From the IMG/VR virus record IMGVR_UViG_3300036768_000867, positions 1-33,060 of that record: a DNA stretch of 33,060 bases, one strand, 5' to 3'. The translations under genes and the position numbers were made by a program. The notes under the pieces are model-generated. The model saw nothing but the letters and a program-made list of their open reading frames with translations, searched no databases and was not told the DNA's origin. How positions within the stretch are numbered: the first letter of the stretch is position 1; each line of letters starts with the position of its first letter. This document shows, one piece after another, positions 15,346-21,776 of the stretch. The stretch is from a virus.

Positions 15346-16341
15346 TCAGACGCCCACGCCGAGCATGGTCATGGTTTGCTGCCGCGCACTCCCGCCGCCG
15401 CCAGACTGGAACTCCCACGCCCCGATGTCGCGCGCCGATCCAGACACGGATTGCCCAACGATGTCCGGGTCCGTGCCGGTGCCGGCATTGATCAGCGCCG
15501 ACCCGGACTTCAGCCGGAAGTCCCGCGTCGAATCGGCATTCGACTCGAACTGATCGGCATAGGTAAGCGATTCCTGGTTGGACGAGCCGAACCCGATGGT
15601 CTTGTCCGAGCCGTTGTTCGAGCTTCCGCTCGCGAACGTGCCGATGTTGAAGCTGTTGAACCCGAACCCGGCGCAGCCGGTCAGCGTGACCGTGCCGCCG
15701 CTCTCCTTGCGGAACGCCGCGCGCGTGGACGAAACCCCCGATACCGTGACCACCGTGCAGTTCTTCACCGTCACGGTGCCAGGATAGCTATGCGCCATGC
15801 CCGTCCCGTTGCTGCGCAATATGACCACCAGCCGATCGGCCGTGCCGGCCCGCAAGCCTGCAAGACCGGCATATACGCCGAGATCGTTTCCGGACGAGCT
15901 GTTCTCGAATATGCAGCGCTCGTACAGTGTGCCGCCGTATGACGATGTATCCATGATGATGGCACCCTTTCCGGTCGAGGCGCTCATCCGGATTTGCAGG
16001 CCGATGAACTTCATATGATCGACCTGGACCACGAAACAGTGGGCAAAACTCGCAGAGCAATTGATCCCGAAGCCCTTCGACTGGTCGTAGCGCAGCGGGT
16101 TCGTCGCCTTGTCCGCGTGGTCGTAGAACGCATGCCCGCTCGCCGGCCGGATCGTCACCGTGTTCGTTCCTGACGTCGTGAACCCGGTGAACGTAACGGC
16201 GGACGAGACCTCCATTTCCCCGTCGTTGTAGCACTCGCCCAGCTCCGGCTCGCTCAACGTGTCCAGACCGTCGAGATACGACGCATAGGACGCGAAGGAC
16301 GTGTAATCCCGCGAGCCGGTGCCGATGCTTTTCGTCGCCAT
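15346..16341 (-). CDS. tail spike-like right-handed beta-helix protein
   Basis: 331 residues from ATG 16341 (ATGA with the upstream stop). It begins MATKSIGTGSRDYTSFASYA, and contains Ser/Thr/Asn-rich repeated strands (CIFENSSSGNDLGVYAGLAG, VKNCTVVTVSGVSSTRAAF, VTLTGCAGFGFNSFNIGTFA) with the recurrent 'I.NCT' turn pattern of parallel beta-helix proteins. The end (DFRLKSGSALINAGTGTDP ... DIGAWEFQ) is the closing element typical of choice-of-anchor or pectate-lyase-like domains. It may bind or degrade a surface polysaccharide; no catalytic residues can be assigned. Confidence 0.75.
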   Translation of the reverse strand: MATKSIGTGSRDYTSFASYASYLDGLDTLSEPELGECYNDGEMEVSSAVTFTGFTTSGTNTVTIRPASGHAFYDHADKATNPLRYDQSKGFGINCSASFAHCFVVQVDHMKFIGLQIRMSASTGKGAIIMDTSSYGGTLYERCIFENSSSGNDLGVYAGLAGLRAGTADRLVVILRSNGTGMAHSYPGTVTVKNCTVVTVSGVSSTRAAFRKESGGTVTLTGCAGFGFNSFNIGTFASGSSNNGSDKTIGFGSSNQESLTYADQFESNADSTRDFRLKSGSALINAGTGTDPDIVGQSVSGSARDIGAWEFQSGGGGSARQQTMTMLGVGV

Positions 16342-16772
16342 CAGCCGATCACCTCGGTCTGCGAGATGACATTCGCGTTCTCCAGCGACGCGACCGCCGT
16401 CTCGGCGGCAACGACGTCCGCCTTGGTCGTCAGCGGGATCGCCCGGTCCGGCTTTTCCAGCGGCGCCAGCCCGGCCGCGGCCTCGATGGCATCCAAGTCC
16501 AGCGCGACCTTGCGCTTCCGGGGGTACTGCGGCTCCGACACGAACAGCCGCTCGTCCAGGAATTTGGGATCCGCCTCCAGCAAATAGGCATAATCGGCGG
16601 CCGGGCCGGGGGCTTCGATCACCCGCCACCAGGATCCTTTCTCGACGTCGTTCCCGAGGAACTCGCCGTCCTCGCGCACCTCGACCACCATCCCGCGCTT
16701 GAACTTTCTGGCGTTGCGAACCGGGTCAGCGCAATCGTTATCCGGCTTCGCCCATACGACGATGCGCGCCAT
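16341..16772 (-). CDS. phage protein of unknown function between tail proteins
   Basis: 143 residues starting MARIVVWAKPDNDCADPVRN. The first two thirds form a compact alpha/beta domain (MVVEVREDGEFLGNDVEKGS, WWRVIEAPG, YAYLLEADPKF), the last third a helix with Lys/Arg-rich linker (PQYPRKRKVALDLDAIEAAA). Start chosen at 16772 for the ATGA overlap. Function unknown; gene order suggests a tail or head-tail joining component. Confidence 0.6.
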   Translation of the reverse strand: MARIVVWAKPDNDCADPVRNARKFKRGMVVEVREDGEFLGNDVEKGSWWRVIEAPGPAADYAYLLEADPKFLDERLFVSEPQYPRKRKVALDLDAIEAAAGLAPLEKPDRAIPLTTKADVVAAETAVASLENANVISQTEVIG

Positions 16773-17092
16773 CAGCCGTAGGCTCCGTCCCAGCCGTTGT
16801 ATTCCTGGACCACGTCGCCCTGCGGCGTCCGGTGCGCATAGACGCACCACACCTCGGTATCGTCCTCCAGCGCCTCGATGAGATGCCAGACGTCCTTCTT
16901 GACCAAGAAATGCGCCGGCGCCTTGAAGGCGCGCTCGATCTCGCGCCCGTCCGGCAGACGCGCCTTCACGCGCGCCGAGCCGCGGAACACGATGCTGGTG
17001 TGATCGAACCGATGCTCATGCCCCTGGCACGCCTCGCCTGCTTTGGCGAAGCGCATCGGCCGGACGAATATGTTGCCGGAAACCCATTCCAT
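16772..17092 (-). CDS. single-domain cupin-fold protein
   Basis: 106 residues starting MEWVSGNIFVRPMRFAKAGE. The cupin motif is visible as CQGHEHRFDHTSIVFRGSA (G-x-H-x-H in first strand), then a second metal-side motif near HFLVKKDVWHLIEALEDDT (H followed by E). Small cupins of this type bind a metal and a ligand, often a sugar or small organic acid. It is co-translated with virion genes on both sides, so it is probably a virion or tail component or an assembly factor rather than a metabolic enzyme. This is an inference; catalytic residues were not compared with a database. Confidence 0.75.
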   Translation of the reverse strand: MEWVSGNIFVRPMRFAKAGEACQGHEHRFDHTSIVFRGSARVKARLPDGREIERAFKAPAHFLVKKDVWHLIEALEDDTEVWCVYAHRTPQGDVVQEYNGWDGAYG

Positions 17093-17502
17093 CAGGCATT
17101 CCCGTCGGTCAGGGTCCAGGACGTGATCTGCACGGTCTGGCCGGCGTTGATCGAGGTATTGTCGATCTCCATGTCGCCGCCGCCGCCGGTGGCGGTCACG
17201 GTTCCCTGCATGTGGCAGGTCGTGCCATCCGAGGCATACAGCCGGAAATGCCCGGCCGTGCCGGTGTTGTCGGCCGACGAATCCTGGATCGGCGTGCCGG
17301 TGAAGCTCTTGCTGCCGGACGATGCGTTCGCCGCCCAGTCCGATGCCAGGTTGAAGGTGGCCAGGACCGTGCCGCTGTCGGTGGAGGCGCAGCTTGGAGG
17401 CGGCGAGCCGGTCCTGATCTTGACGATCGCGGACGTGCCTACCGTCGTTTCGATTGCATCAAGACGTGCATTGCGCACCGCCGTGCTCAGCTGGATGGCC
17501 AT
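17092..17502 (-). CDS. small beta-rich phage tail/head protein
   Basis: 136 residues starting MAIQLSTAVRNARLDAIETT, then Ser/Thr/Gly-rich strands (GTVLATFNLASDWAANASSG, HFRLYASDGTTCHMQGTVTA) and the end VQITSWTLTDGNA. This type (LSTAVRNARLDAIET plus GTxxHMQGTV) recurs in podoviruses next to adaptor genes, so it is a probable virion component. Stop overlaps the cupin start; the adaptor stop is three bases upstream of the start. Confidence 0.7.
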   Translation of the reverse strand: MAIQLSTAVRNARLDAIETTVGTSAIVKIRTGSPPPSCASTDSGTVLATFNLASDWAANASSGSKSFTGTPIQDSSADNTGTAGHFRLYASDGTTCHMQGTVTATGGGGDMEIDNTSINAGQTVQITSWTLTDGNA

Positions 17503-17505
17503 GGG

Positions 17506-18129
17506 TCAGGCTCCTTGATATTCCGTCATCACGCGCCGGGGCGTGACGCCGGCCTTGTTGCGCCATTCCGCATTGCGCAACTGGTCGGCGGCGGCGTTCA
17601 GAAGCGACCGCCAGGTCTCGACGCGCGCGTCGTTCATCAGATACGGCTCGGCCTGCATCAGCGTGCCGTAGAGATAGATGTCCGGATGCCGCCTGATCAG
17701 CCAGTTCCCGCTCTCGCCGGCATTGGCCAGATCGAGCCGGCGGTAGTAGTCGATCTGGACCGTCAAGCCTTCGGTCGGCGTAGGCCACAGACACAGGGCC
17801 GCTTGGATGTCCGACCAATAGCGCGGCGTGCCGCCGACCTGCGGGTCCTGCGACTCGAACTGCTCGGGGTTGAGGTACTGCAGCACCGTCGGCGGCGTGC
17901 CGTCGATCTTGATATACCGCAGCTCCACCATGTCGGTCGGCCATGCGTAGAGCCGTTGCCCGTCGACGGTCGTGCAGTAGGCACGCTGCTCCATGTCGCG
18001 CACCCGCAGCTCGCGGTTCGCCGCCGCCTCGAACAACGCGACGAACTCCGGAATTCGCGCGTTCAGGTCGTCGCGCGCCAACCAGTTGGCCGCGGCAACC
18101 AGCAGGTCGTTGTAGTTGCTGATCGCCAT
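17506..18129 (-). CDS. head-tail adaptor (connector) protein
   Basis: 207 residues starting MAISNYNDLLVAAANWLARD. The conserved pattern is that of podovirus adaptors: N-terminal helices (LNARIPEFVALFEAAANREL, RVRDMEQRAY), a middle 'RLYAWPTDMVELRYIKIDG' strand, a 'YWSDIQAALCLWPTPTEG' beta-hairpin and a C-terminal helix (WRSLLNAAADQLRNAEWRNK). Such proteins form a dodecameric ring below the portal that joins it to the tail. Position between head and tail genes fits. I cannot distinguish the P22 gp4-like from the T7 gp11-like type. Confidence 0.8.
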   Translation of the reverse strand: MAISNYNDLLVAAANWLARDDLNARIPEFVALFEAAANRELRVRDMEQRAYCTTVDGQRLYAWPTDMVELRYIKIDGTPPTVLQYLNPEQFESQDPQVGGTPRYWSDIQAALCLWPTPTEGLTVQIDYYRRLDLANAGESGNWLIRRHPDIYLYGTLMQAEPYLMNDARVETWRSLLNAAADQLRNAEWRNKAGVTPRRVMTEYQGA

Positions 18130-18130
18130 C

Positions 18131-18454
18131 TCACACCCTGCCGGGCGAAGTGCGCAGATGGCGCCATTCCGGGTCGTTCAACAGCCGCTTCAGCAGCGCC
18201 TCGTTGCCCTTGGCCAGCGGGTCAACCCCATAACGGTTGATCCACTGCATCTGCACGGTGACCGGGATGGATGCCACCCGCCGCCACTCGCGGGTGGCCG
18301 AGTATCCATCGCCGGCAGTTTGCAGCGCCTTGTTGCGTTCGACGATCGGCTCGACATCCTCGAACCGGCGAATGGCGAAGCTGCCGTCGCCGTGGAAGAT
18401 CAGTTCCTCGCCGATCCCGTCCGGCGTCATTTCCACGAAGCGTCGCACGGTCAT
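18131..18454 (-). CDS. phage protein of unknown function near the adaptor
   Basis: 107 residues. The N-terminal beta part (EELIFHGDGSFAIRRFEDVE) leads to a helical segment (PIVERNKALQTAGDGYSATR) and 'EWRRVASIPVTVQMQWINRY', then a C-terminal helix (LLKRLLNDPEWRHLRTSPGRV). Proteins of this type occur in podovirus head-tail regions, role unclear. ATGA overlap with the 50-residue gene upstream. Confidence 0.65.
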   Translation of the reverse strand: MTVRRFVEMTPDGIGEELIFHGDGSFAIRRFEDVEPIVERNKALQTAGDGYSATREWRRVASIPVTVQMQWINRYGVDPLAKGNEALLKRLLNDPEWRHLRTSPGRV

Positions 18455-18603
18455 TTGCGCTTAGCCACGAATGCCTTCATCGCCTTGAACATCTCGATCT
18501 GCTCCAGGCGCTTTTTCGCGCGCTTGCGGCTCTTGTACGGGCCGCCAAGGTTCCTGCCGGATTCCGACACCACGCGATATCCGCCTGCCGTCCTGACGAT
18601 CAT
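18451..18603 (-). CDS. very small basic protein (50 residues), head-tail region
   Basis: A 50-residue gene starting ATG 18603 one base after the preceding stop (TGAcATG) and ending in an ATGA overlap with the next gene. Sequence opens MIVRTAGGYRVVSESGRNL and is followed by PYKSRKRAKKRLEQIEMFKA, with 15 or so Lys/Arg, so it should bind nucleic acid or an acidic partner. Tight packing in the head-gene operon supports it being real. Similar small basic proteins are seen beside capsid genes in related phages, without known function. Confidence 0.65.
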   Translation of the reverse strand: MIVRTAGGYRVVSESGRNLGGPYKSRKRAKKRLEQIEMFKAMKAFVAKRK

Positions 18604-18604
18604 G

Positions 18605-18910
18605 TCAGAACTCCACCGGCACCACGTTGACGATGGTGGCGGCCGCCTCTTGGATGTAGGCGAAGTGCGTGAACGGCTTGACCGCGAACACGACCGGCGC
18701 GCCGCCGCCGACGAGAATGTCGTTCGACGTGGCGGTCACGCCGGACGTGCCGAACTTGATGTAGGCGGTTGCCTTGGCCGTCACCATCACGAAACGCGCG
18801 CGGTTGCCGTCGGCCGCATTCGGAATCGCCGCGCTGGCCGACGACGCACCGGTGGTGACGGTCGTGCCGGCCGCCCCCACCATGACCGCCGGGAAATTCG
18901 GTGCCGCCAT
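18605..18910 (-). CDS. small head protein (decoration or joining candidate)
   Basis: 101 residues starting MAAPNFPAVMVGAAGTTVTT. It is Thr/Ala/Ser-rich and beta-stranded with one ordered strand (RARFVMVTAKATAYIKFGTS) and a C-terminal half (SNDILVGGGAPVVFAVKPFT). Gene order, immediately downstream of the decoration protein and capsid, points to a head component. An alternative start is GTG 18919, which would overlap the upstream stop (GTGA); no ribosome site favours either. Confidence 0.65.
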   Translation of the reverse strand: MAAPNFPAVMVGAAGTTVTTGASSASAAIPNAADGNRARFVMVTAKATAYIKFGTSGVTATSNDILVGGGAPVVFAVKPFTHFAYIQEAAATIVNVVPVEF

Positions 18911-18915
18911 GACCG

Positions 18916-19344
18916 TCACGCCGGGGTCAGGAACACGGCGATGATGCCGGTCGCCGAGGTCAGCGTGCCGGTGAAGTCGATGGCGATGGCCTGACCAGCC
19001 TCGACGATCAGGTCGCTGGCCGTGGTCGACAGCGTCAGCGTCTGATTGGTGTCGGCCGTGCCCTTGAGGTTGAACGAGCCGCTGTGCAGCGCGGTGCCGG
19101 ACGCGATGGCCGTGCCGCTCGACACCTTGCGCACCACCGCCGTGACGGCGCTGGCGTCGGTGCCTGCCACGGTCACGCGGCCGACGATGCCCTGCACGAT
19201 CATGCGTCGCGGCATGATCGCGACCGTCTTGTCGACCGAAGACGCCGTGTATTCGCCGGTGACGATGATGAACGCGCCGGAATCGGCGTTGTAGCCTTCG
19301 AGCCCCATCGACCCGTCGGCGAGCTGCTTCAGGTTGACGCCCAT
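18916..19344 (-). CDS. head decoration/cement protein candidate
   Basis: 142 residues starting MGVNLKQLADGSMGLEGYNA. It is beta-rich with Thr/Ser/Ala strands (AFIIVTGEYTASSVDKTVAI, QTLTLSTTASDLIVEAGQAI). Start at 19344 is firm: AAAGGAG lies about nine bases upstream. It is placed just after the major capsid gene, behind a strong hairpin, which is the usual position for cement proteins that bind the capsid exterior. The call comes from place and composition; the family was not identified. Confidence 0.65.
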   Translation of the reverse strand: MGVNLKQLADGSMGLEGYNADSGAFIIVTGEYTASSVDKTVAIMPRRMIVQGIVGRVTVAGTDASAVTAVVRKVSSGTAIASGTALHSGSFNLKGTADTNQTLTLSTTASDLIVEAGQAIAIDFTGTLTSATGIIAVFLTPA

Positions 19345-19367
19345 AGGGCGATCTCCTTTCGTGAATC

Positions 19368-19401
19368 GAAAAAGAGCGGGGCGGCCCCGAAGGACCGCCC
19401 C
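19368..19401 (-). terminator. intrinsic terminator between capsid and decoration genes
   Basis: On the minus strand a stem of GGGGCGGtCC with CUUCGG-type tetraloop pairs to GGgCCGCCCC (one mismatch), followed by GCTCTTTTTC. The stem is 19378-19401 and the T-run is about 19369-19373. It lies 10 bases past the stop of the capsid gene and before the next gene with its own strong ribosome site, so it may set a high capsid-to-downstream ratio. Confidence 0.85.
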
Positions 19402-19410
19402 GGATCGGGA

Positions 19411-20382
19411 TTACGAGGTCGTCAGGTCGGCGACGATGCCGCTGGACGCCTGGTTGCGCGCCTCCAGCGTGTACTCCGCCAGCACCATGGCCTTCTCGGC
19501 ATCGCCGGTCTTGGCGAGGTCGATGGTCTGCATCTTGCGCAGATAGGCCACCGCCCACATGCTGGTATCCAGCACATGGCAGTCGCGCTCGCGCGAGAAG
19601 CGGTTCGCCACGATCTTGTGCGTGCCGAAATCGCTCTCATACACGTCGACCGCCGCCACGATGCGACGATCCTCGCTCCGGTCGATGCGGGTGGCGTTGC
19701 CGGTGAATCCGCTGATCACGGTCTTGTTGAACGGCCCGACCATGATCATGTCGGGATTGCCGCCCTGGGTCCAGCAGGACTGGATCACGGACTTCAGCAT
19801 CGACTCCGTCAACGGACGCTGCGTGCCATCGGTAGCCGCCGCCGAAGCGGTGCCGTCCGCCCCGTTGCCGGCGCGATTCTTGTTGGTCGAGTACCAGCCG
19901 CAGAGCGGGCGCAGGGCGCGCGCCGTGCCGGTGCCCGAGCCGCCGCCGCCGGGCGAAGACGGATGCGAAGTCGGAACCGGCGTCTGGTTGTTGGTCAGCA
20001 CGAACTCCATGTCCCGCTTCAGCTCGTTCGTGCGCCGAGTGAGCTGATAGACGATCTCGCGCTGACGGCCGGCCTTGTCGACCACGTCCTGCGTGCCGGT
20101 CACCGAGCAGGTCTTGTAGCTGATCTGCAAGGTGTTGTTCAGGCGGGTCGTGTAGGCCGCCGCATCGAAGGTCGTGATGTCGTCGCCTTCCAGCTTGGCG
20201 TTCGCGCCGGCGGTCGCCAGCGTGTCTGTCTGCCACTCGTGGAAGGTCGACGTGGCCTTGCTGGTGCCGATGGCCGCCATGAACGGCGTGTCCTTCGGCG
20301 CGATGTTGTAGATCTTGTCGCTCAGGTCCTCGCGATTGCCGATGGAGGCAAACGTGTGCGAGGCATTGTTCGTCATTGCCAT
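19411..20382 (-). CDS. major capsid protein, DUF5309 (SU10-type) HK97-fold
   Basis: 323 residues. The signature opening is SHTFASIGNREDLSDKIYNI followed by APKDTPFMAAIG, then TSTFHEWQTDTLA, and later 'LTNNQTPVP' and 'IMVGPFNKTVISGFTG', matching the DUF5309 family of HK97-fold capsids (SU10-like). The C-terminal strands 'IVANRFSRERDCHVLDTSMW' and 'LRKMQTIDLAKTGDAEKAMV' complete the fold. Neighbours are scaffold upstream and decoration downstream. Start at 20382 has GGAG nine bases upstream; a second Met two codons on is possible. An intrinsic terminator follows 10 bases after the stop. Confidence 0.9.
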   Translation of the reverse strand: MAMTNNASHTFASIGNREDLSDKIYNIAPKDTPFMAAIGTSKATSTFHEWQTDTLATAGANAKLEGDDITTFDAAAYTTRLNNTLQISYKTCSVTGTQDVVDKAGRQREIVYQLTRRTNELKRDMEFVLTNNQTPVPTSHPSSPGGGGSGTGTARALRPLCGWYSTNKNRAGNGADGTASAAATDGTQRPLTESMLKSVIQSCWTQGGNPDMIMVGPFNKTVISGFTGNATRIDRSEDRRIVAAVDVYESDFGTHKIVANRFSRERDCHVLDTSMWAVAYLRKMQTIDLAKTGDAEKAMVLAEYTLEARNQASSGIVADLTTS

Positions 20383-20397
20383 GACGTGTTGCTCCGG

Positions 20398-21375
20398 TCA
20401 GAGCATGCGGAGAATCGCGTCCGCCTTCTCGCGATCGCTTCTCGCCGCACGCCAGTTGCGCGTGAGCGCCTGCTTCTCGCGGAGACTCCTTTCGCGGGTC
20501 CTTTCCTTCTCGCCCTTCGGCGCCACCGTCTTCGGCGGCTGCTTGACGGCCTTGTCCTTCGCCGTCTTCGCCGCCTCCCGCATCTTCTGGCCATAGGCCG
20601 CGTCGCGGGCCAGCAGCATCACGCGGTGATCCACCGTCCGTCGCACGTCGTCCGGGGTGAATCCGACGGCCAGCATCGCGTCGCTCATCTCCTTGAGAAT
20701 CGCGTCGCGCTTGGATGCGTCGGTCAGCTCCGGTATGGCGGCGACAATCGCATCGCGCTGGTGGCGCGTGTAGTCGGCGAAGGCCTTCTCTCCGGCGGCG
20801 GCATGAGCCGCCTCCAGGTGACGCAGATACTGCGCATCGCGCTCATACTGATGACGCAGCCGCGTATATACGTTCGGGTCCTCGGCCGACAACTTGTCCC
20901 AATCGATCTCGCGGTATTGCCGCAAGGGATCGATCATATGGACGAATGACAGGACCTGGTTCAGGAACTCCTTGGTCTGCTTGCGCTCGGTTTCGAGTGC
21001 CTGGCGCTCGGGCGCCAGCGCCTGCGTCTTGCGGGTGTAGTCCTGTTGACGCATGTAGCCGCGCTTGAGCTCCTCCAGGGTGATCCGCTCGCCGTTCACC
21101 TCGACTTCCGTCGATGGATCGGGCTCCTCGGATTCCTGTGCGGACTCCGCCTCGGCTTCCGCGTCGGGCTCTTCCCCGGACGCCGCATCGGTGTCGGCTG
21201 CCTCTGCCTTCGCTTCCGTGTCCGCCGGCTCGTCGTCGGCGGGTGGCGCTTCGGCTTCCGGTTCGTCAGCCGTCTTCTCCTCTTCCTTCCCGTTTCCTGC
21301 CTTGTCGTCGGCAGACAAGACGGCGAGGATGCTTTCGGCGACGTTGGCGTCGCCAGTCGGTGCCGTTTCCGGCAT
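20398..21375 (-). CDS. capsid scaffolding protein
   Basis: 325 residues. The N-terminal third (residues about 25-95) is acidic and disordered (runs such as EEEKTADEPEAEAPPADDEP), followed by EVNGERITLEELKRGYMRQQ, a conserved scaffold-type start of the helical domain, then long charged helices (QQDYTRKTQALAPERQALET, RQYREIDWDKLSAEDPNVYT). The C-terminus is very basic (KQPPKTVAPKGEKERTRERS), which in scaffolds docks onto the capsid shell. Start at 21375 has GAAAGGACTGGAG upstream. No protease domain is seen. Position immediately upstream of the capsid gene supports it. Confidence 0.85.
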   Translation of the reverse strand: MPETAPTGDANVAESILAVLSADDKAGNGKEEEKTADEPEAEAPPADDEPADTEAKAEAADTDAASGEEPDAEAEAESAQESEEPDPSTEVEVNGERITLEELKRGYMRQQDYTRKTQALAPERQALETERKQTKEFLNQVLSFVHMIDPLRQYREIDWDKLSAEDPNVYTRLRHQYERDAQYLRHLEAAHAAAGEKAFADYTRHQRDAIVAAIPELTDASKRDAILKEMSDAMLAVGFTPDDVRRTVDHRVMLLARDAAYGQKMREAAKTAKDKAVKQPPKTVAPKGEKERTRERSLREKQALTRNWRAARSDREKADAILRML

Positions 21376-21476
21376 GGCTCCAGTCCTTTCGGGTGTTGGA
21401 GTGCCCCGCGCAGGGGGCGGTTCAAGCCGCGTCTGATCGTCGCAGTCTGGCTACGACACGGCGCGGCAAATCGAAT
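21376..21476. other. 101-base gap between portal-side small gene and scaffold
   Basis: No gene seen. Near 21410-21430 a GC-rich inverted repeat (GCCCC / GGGGC) could form a weak hairpin in the mRNA, without a T-run. It may hold a secondary promoter for scaffold and capsid but no clear boxes are seen. Confidence 0.3.
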
Positions 21477-21776
21477 TCAGATCGGATCGCCTGGGGCGAC
21501 GCCGCGCGCTCGGCGCGCCTTCGCCGCCTCGCGTTCGCTTTCGTTGCGCTCGGCTGCCAAACGCCCGGCCTCCAGCCGCGTCCGCAACGCATCGCGCAGA
21601 TCGCTCAGCGCCAGCAACCGGGCATGGATCGCGTCGCGTGCGACACTGTCGCCGGGGGCCGTCGCGCGGAACGCGGCGATCAGCTCGGCGTCCATCGCCG
21701 CAAGGATCGACGCCAGCACCTCGTCGTGCAGCAGGCGACGGCAATGTTCGCCGAGCGCGACCGGATCGTCGGTCAT
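21477..21776 (-). CDS. helical phage protein of unknown function beside portal
   Basis: 99 residues, almost all helical: EHCRRLLHDEVLASILAAMD, DAIHARLLALSDLRDALRTR, then RNESEREAAKARRARGVAPG. Start at 21776 overlaps the portal stop (ATGA). Proteins of this size and shape occur between portal and scaffold in P22-like podoviruses, role unknown. Confidence 0.65.
   Translation of the reverse strand: MTDDPVALGEHCRRLLHDEVLASILAAMDAELIAAFRATAPGDSVARDAIHARLLALSDLRDALRTRLEAGRLAAERNESEREAAKARRARGVAPGDPI

Noticed and set aside
12404-16341. Diversity-generating retroelement (as in phage BPP-1)
   Set aside because: No reverse transcriptase gene and no template/variable repeat pair with adenine-specific differences. 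The fibre repeats are plain duplications.
19084-20949. Plus-strand open frame of 621 codons opposite capsid genes
   Set aside because: Antisense to a confidently identified major capsid gene; His/Arg/Val-biased composition and no ribosome site.
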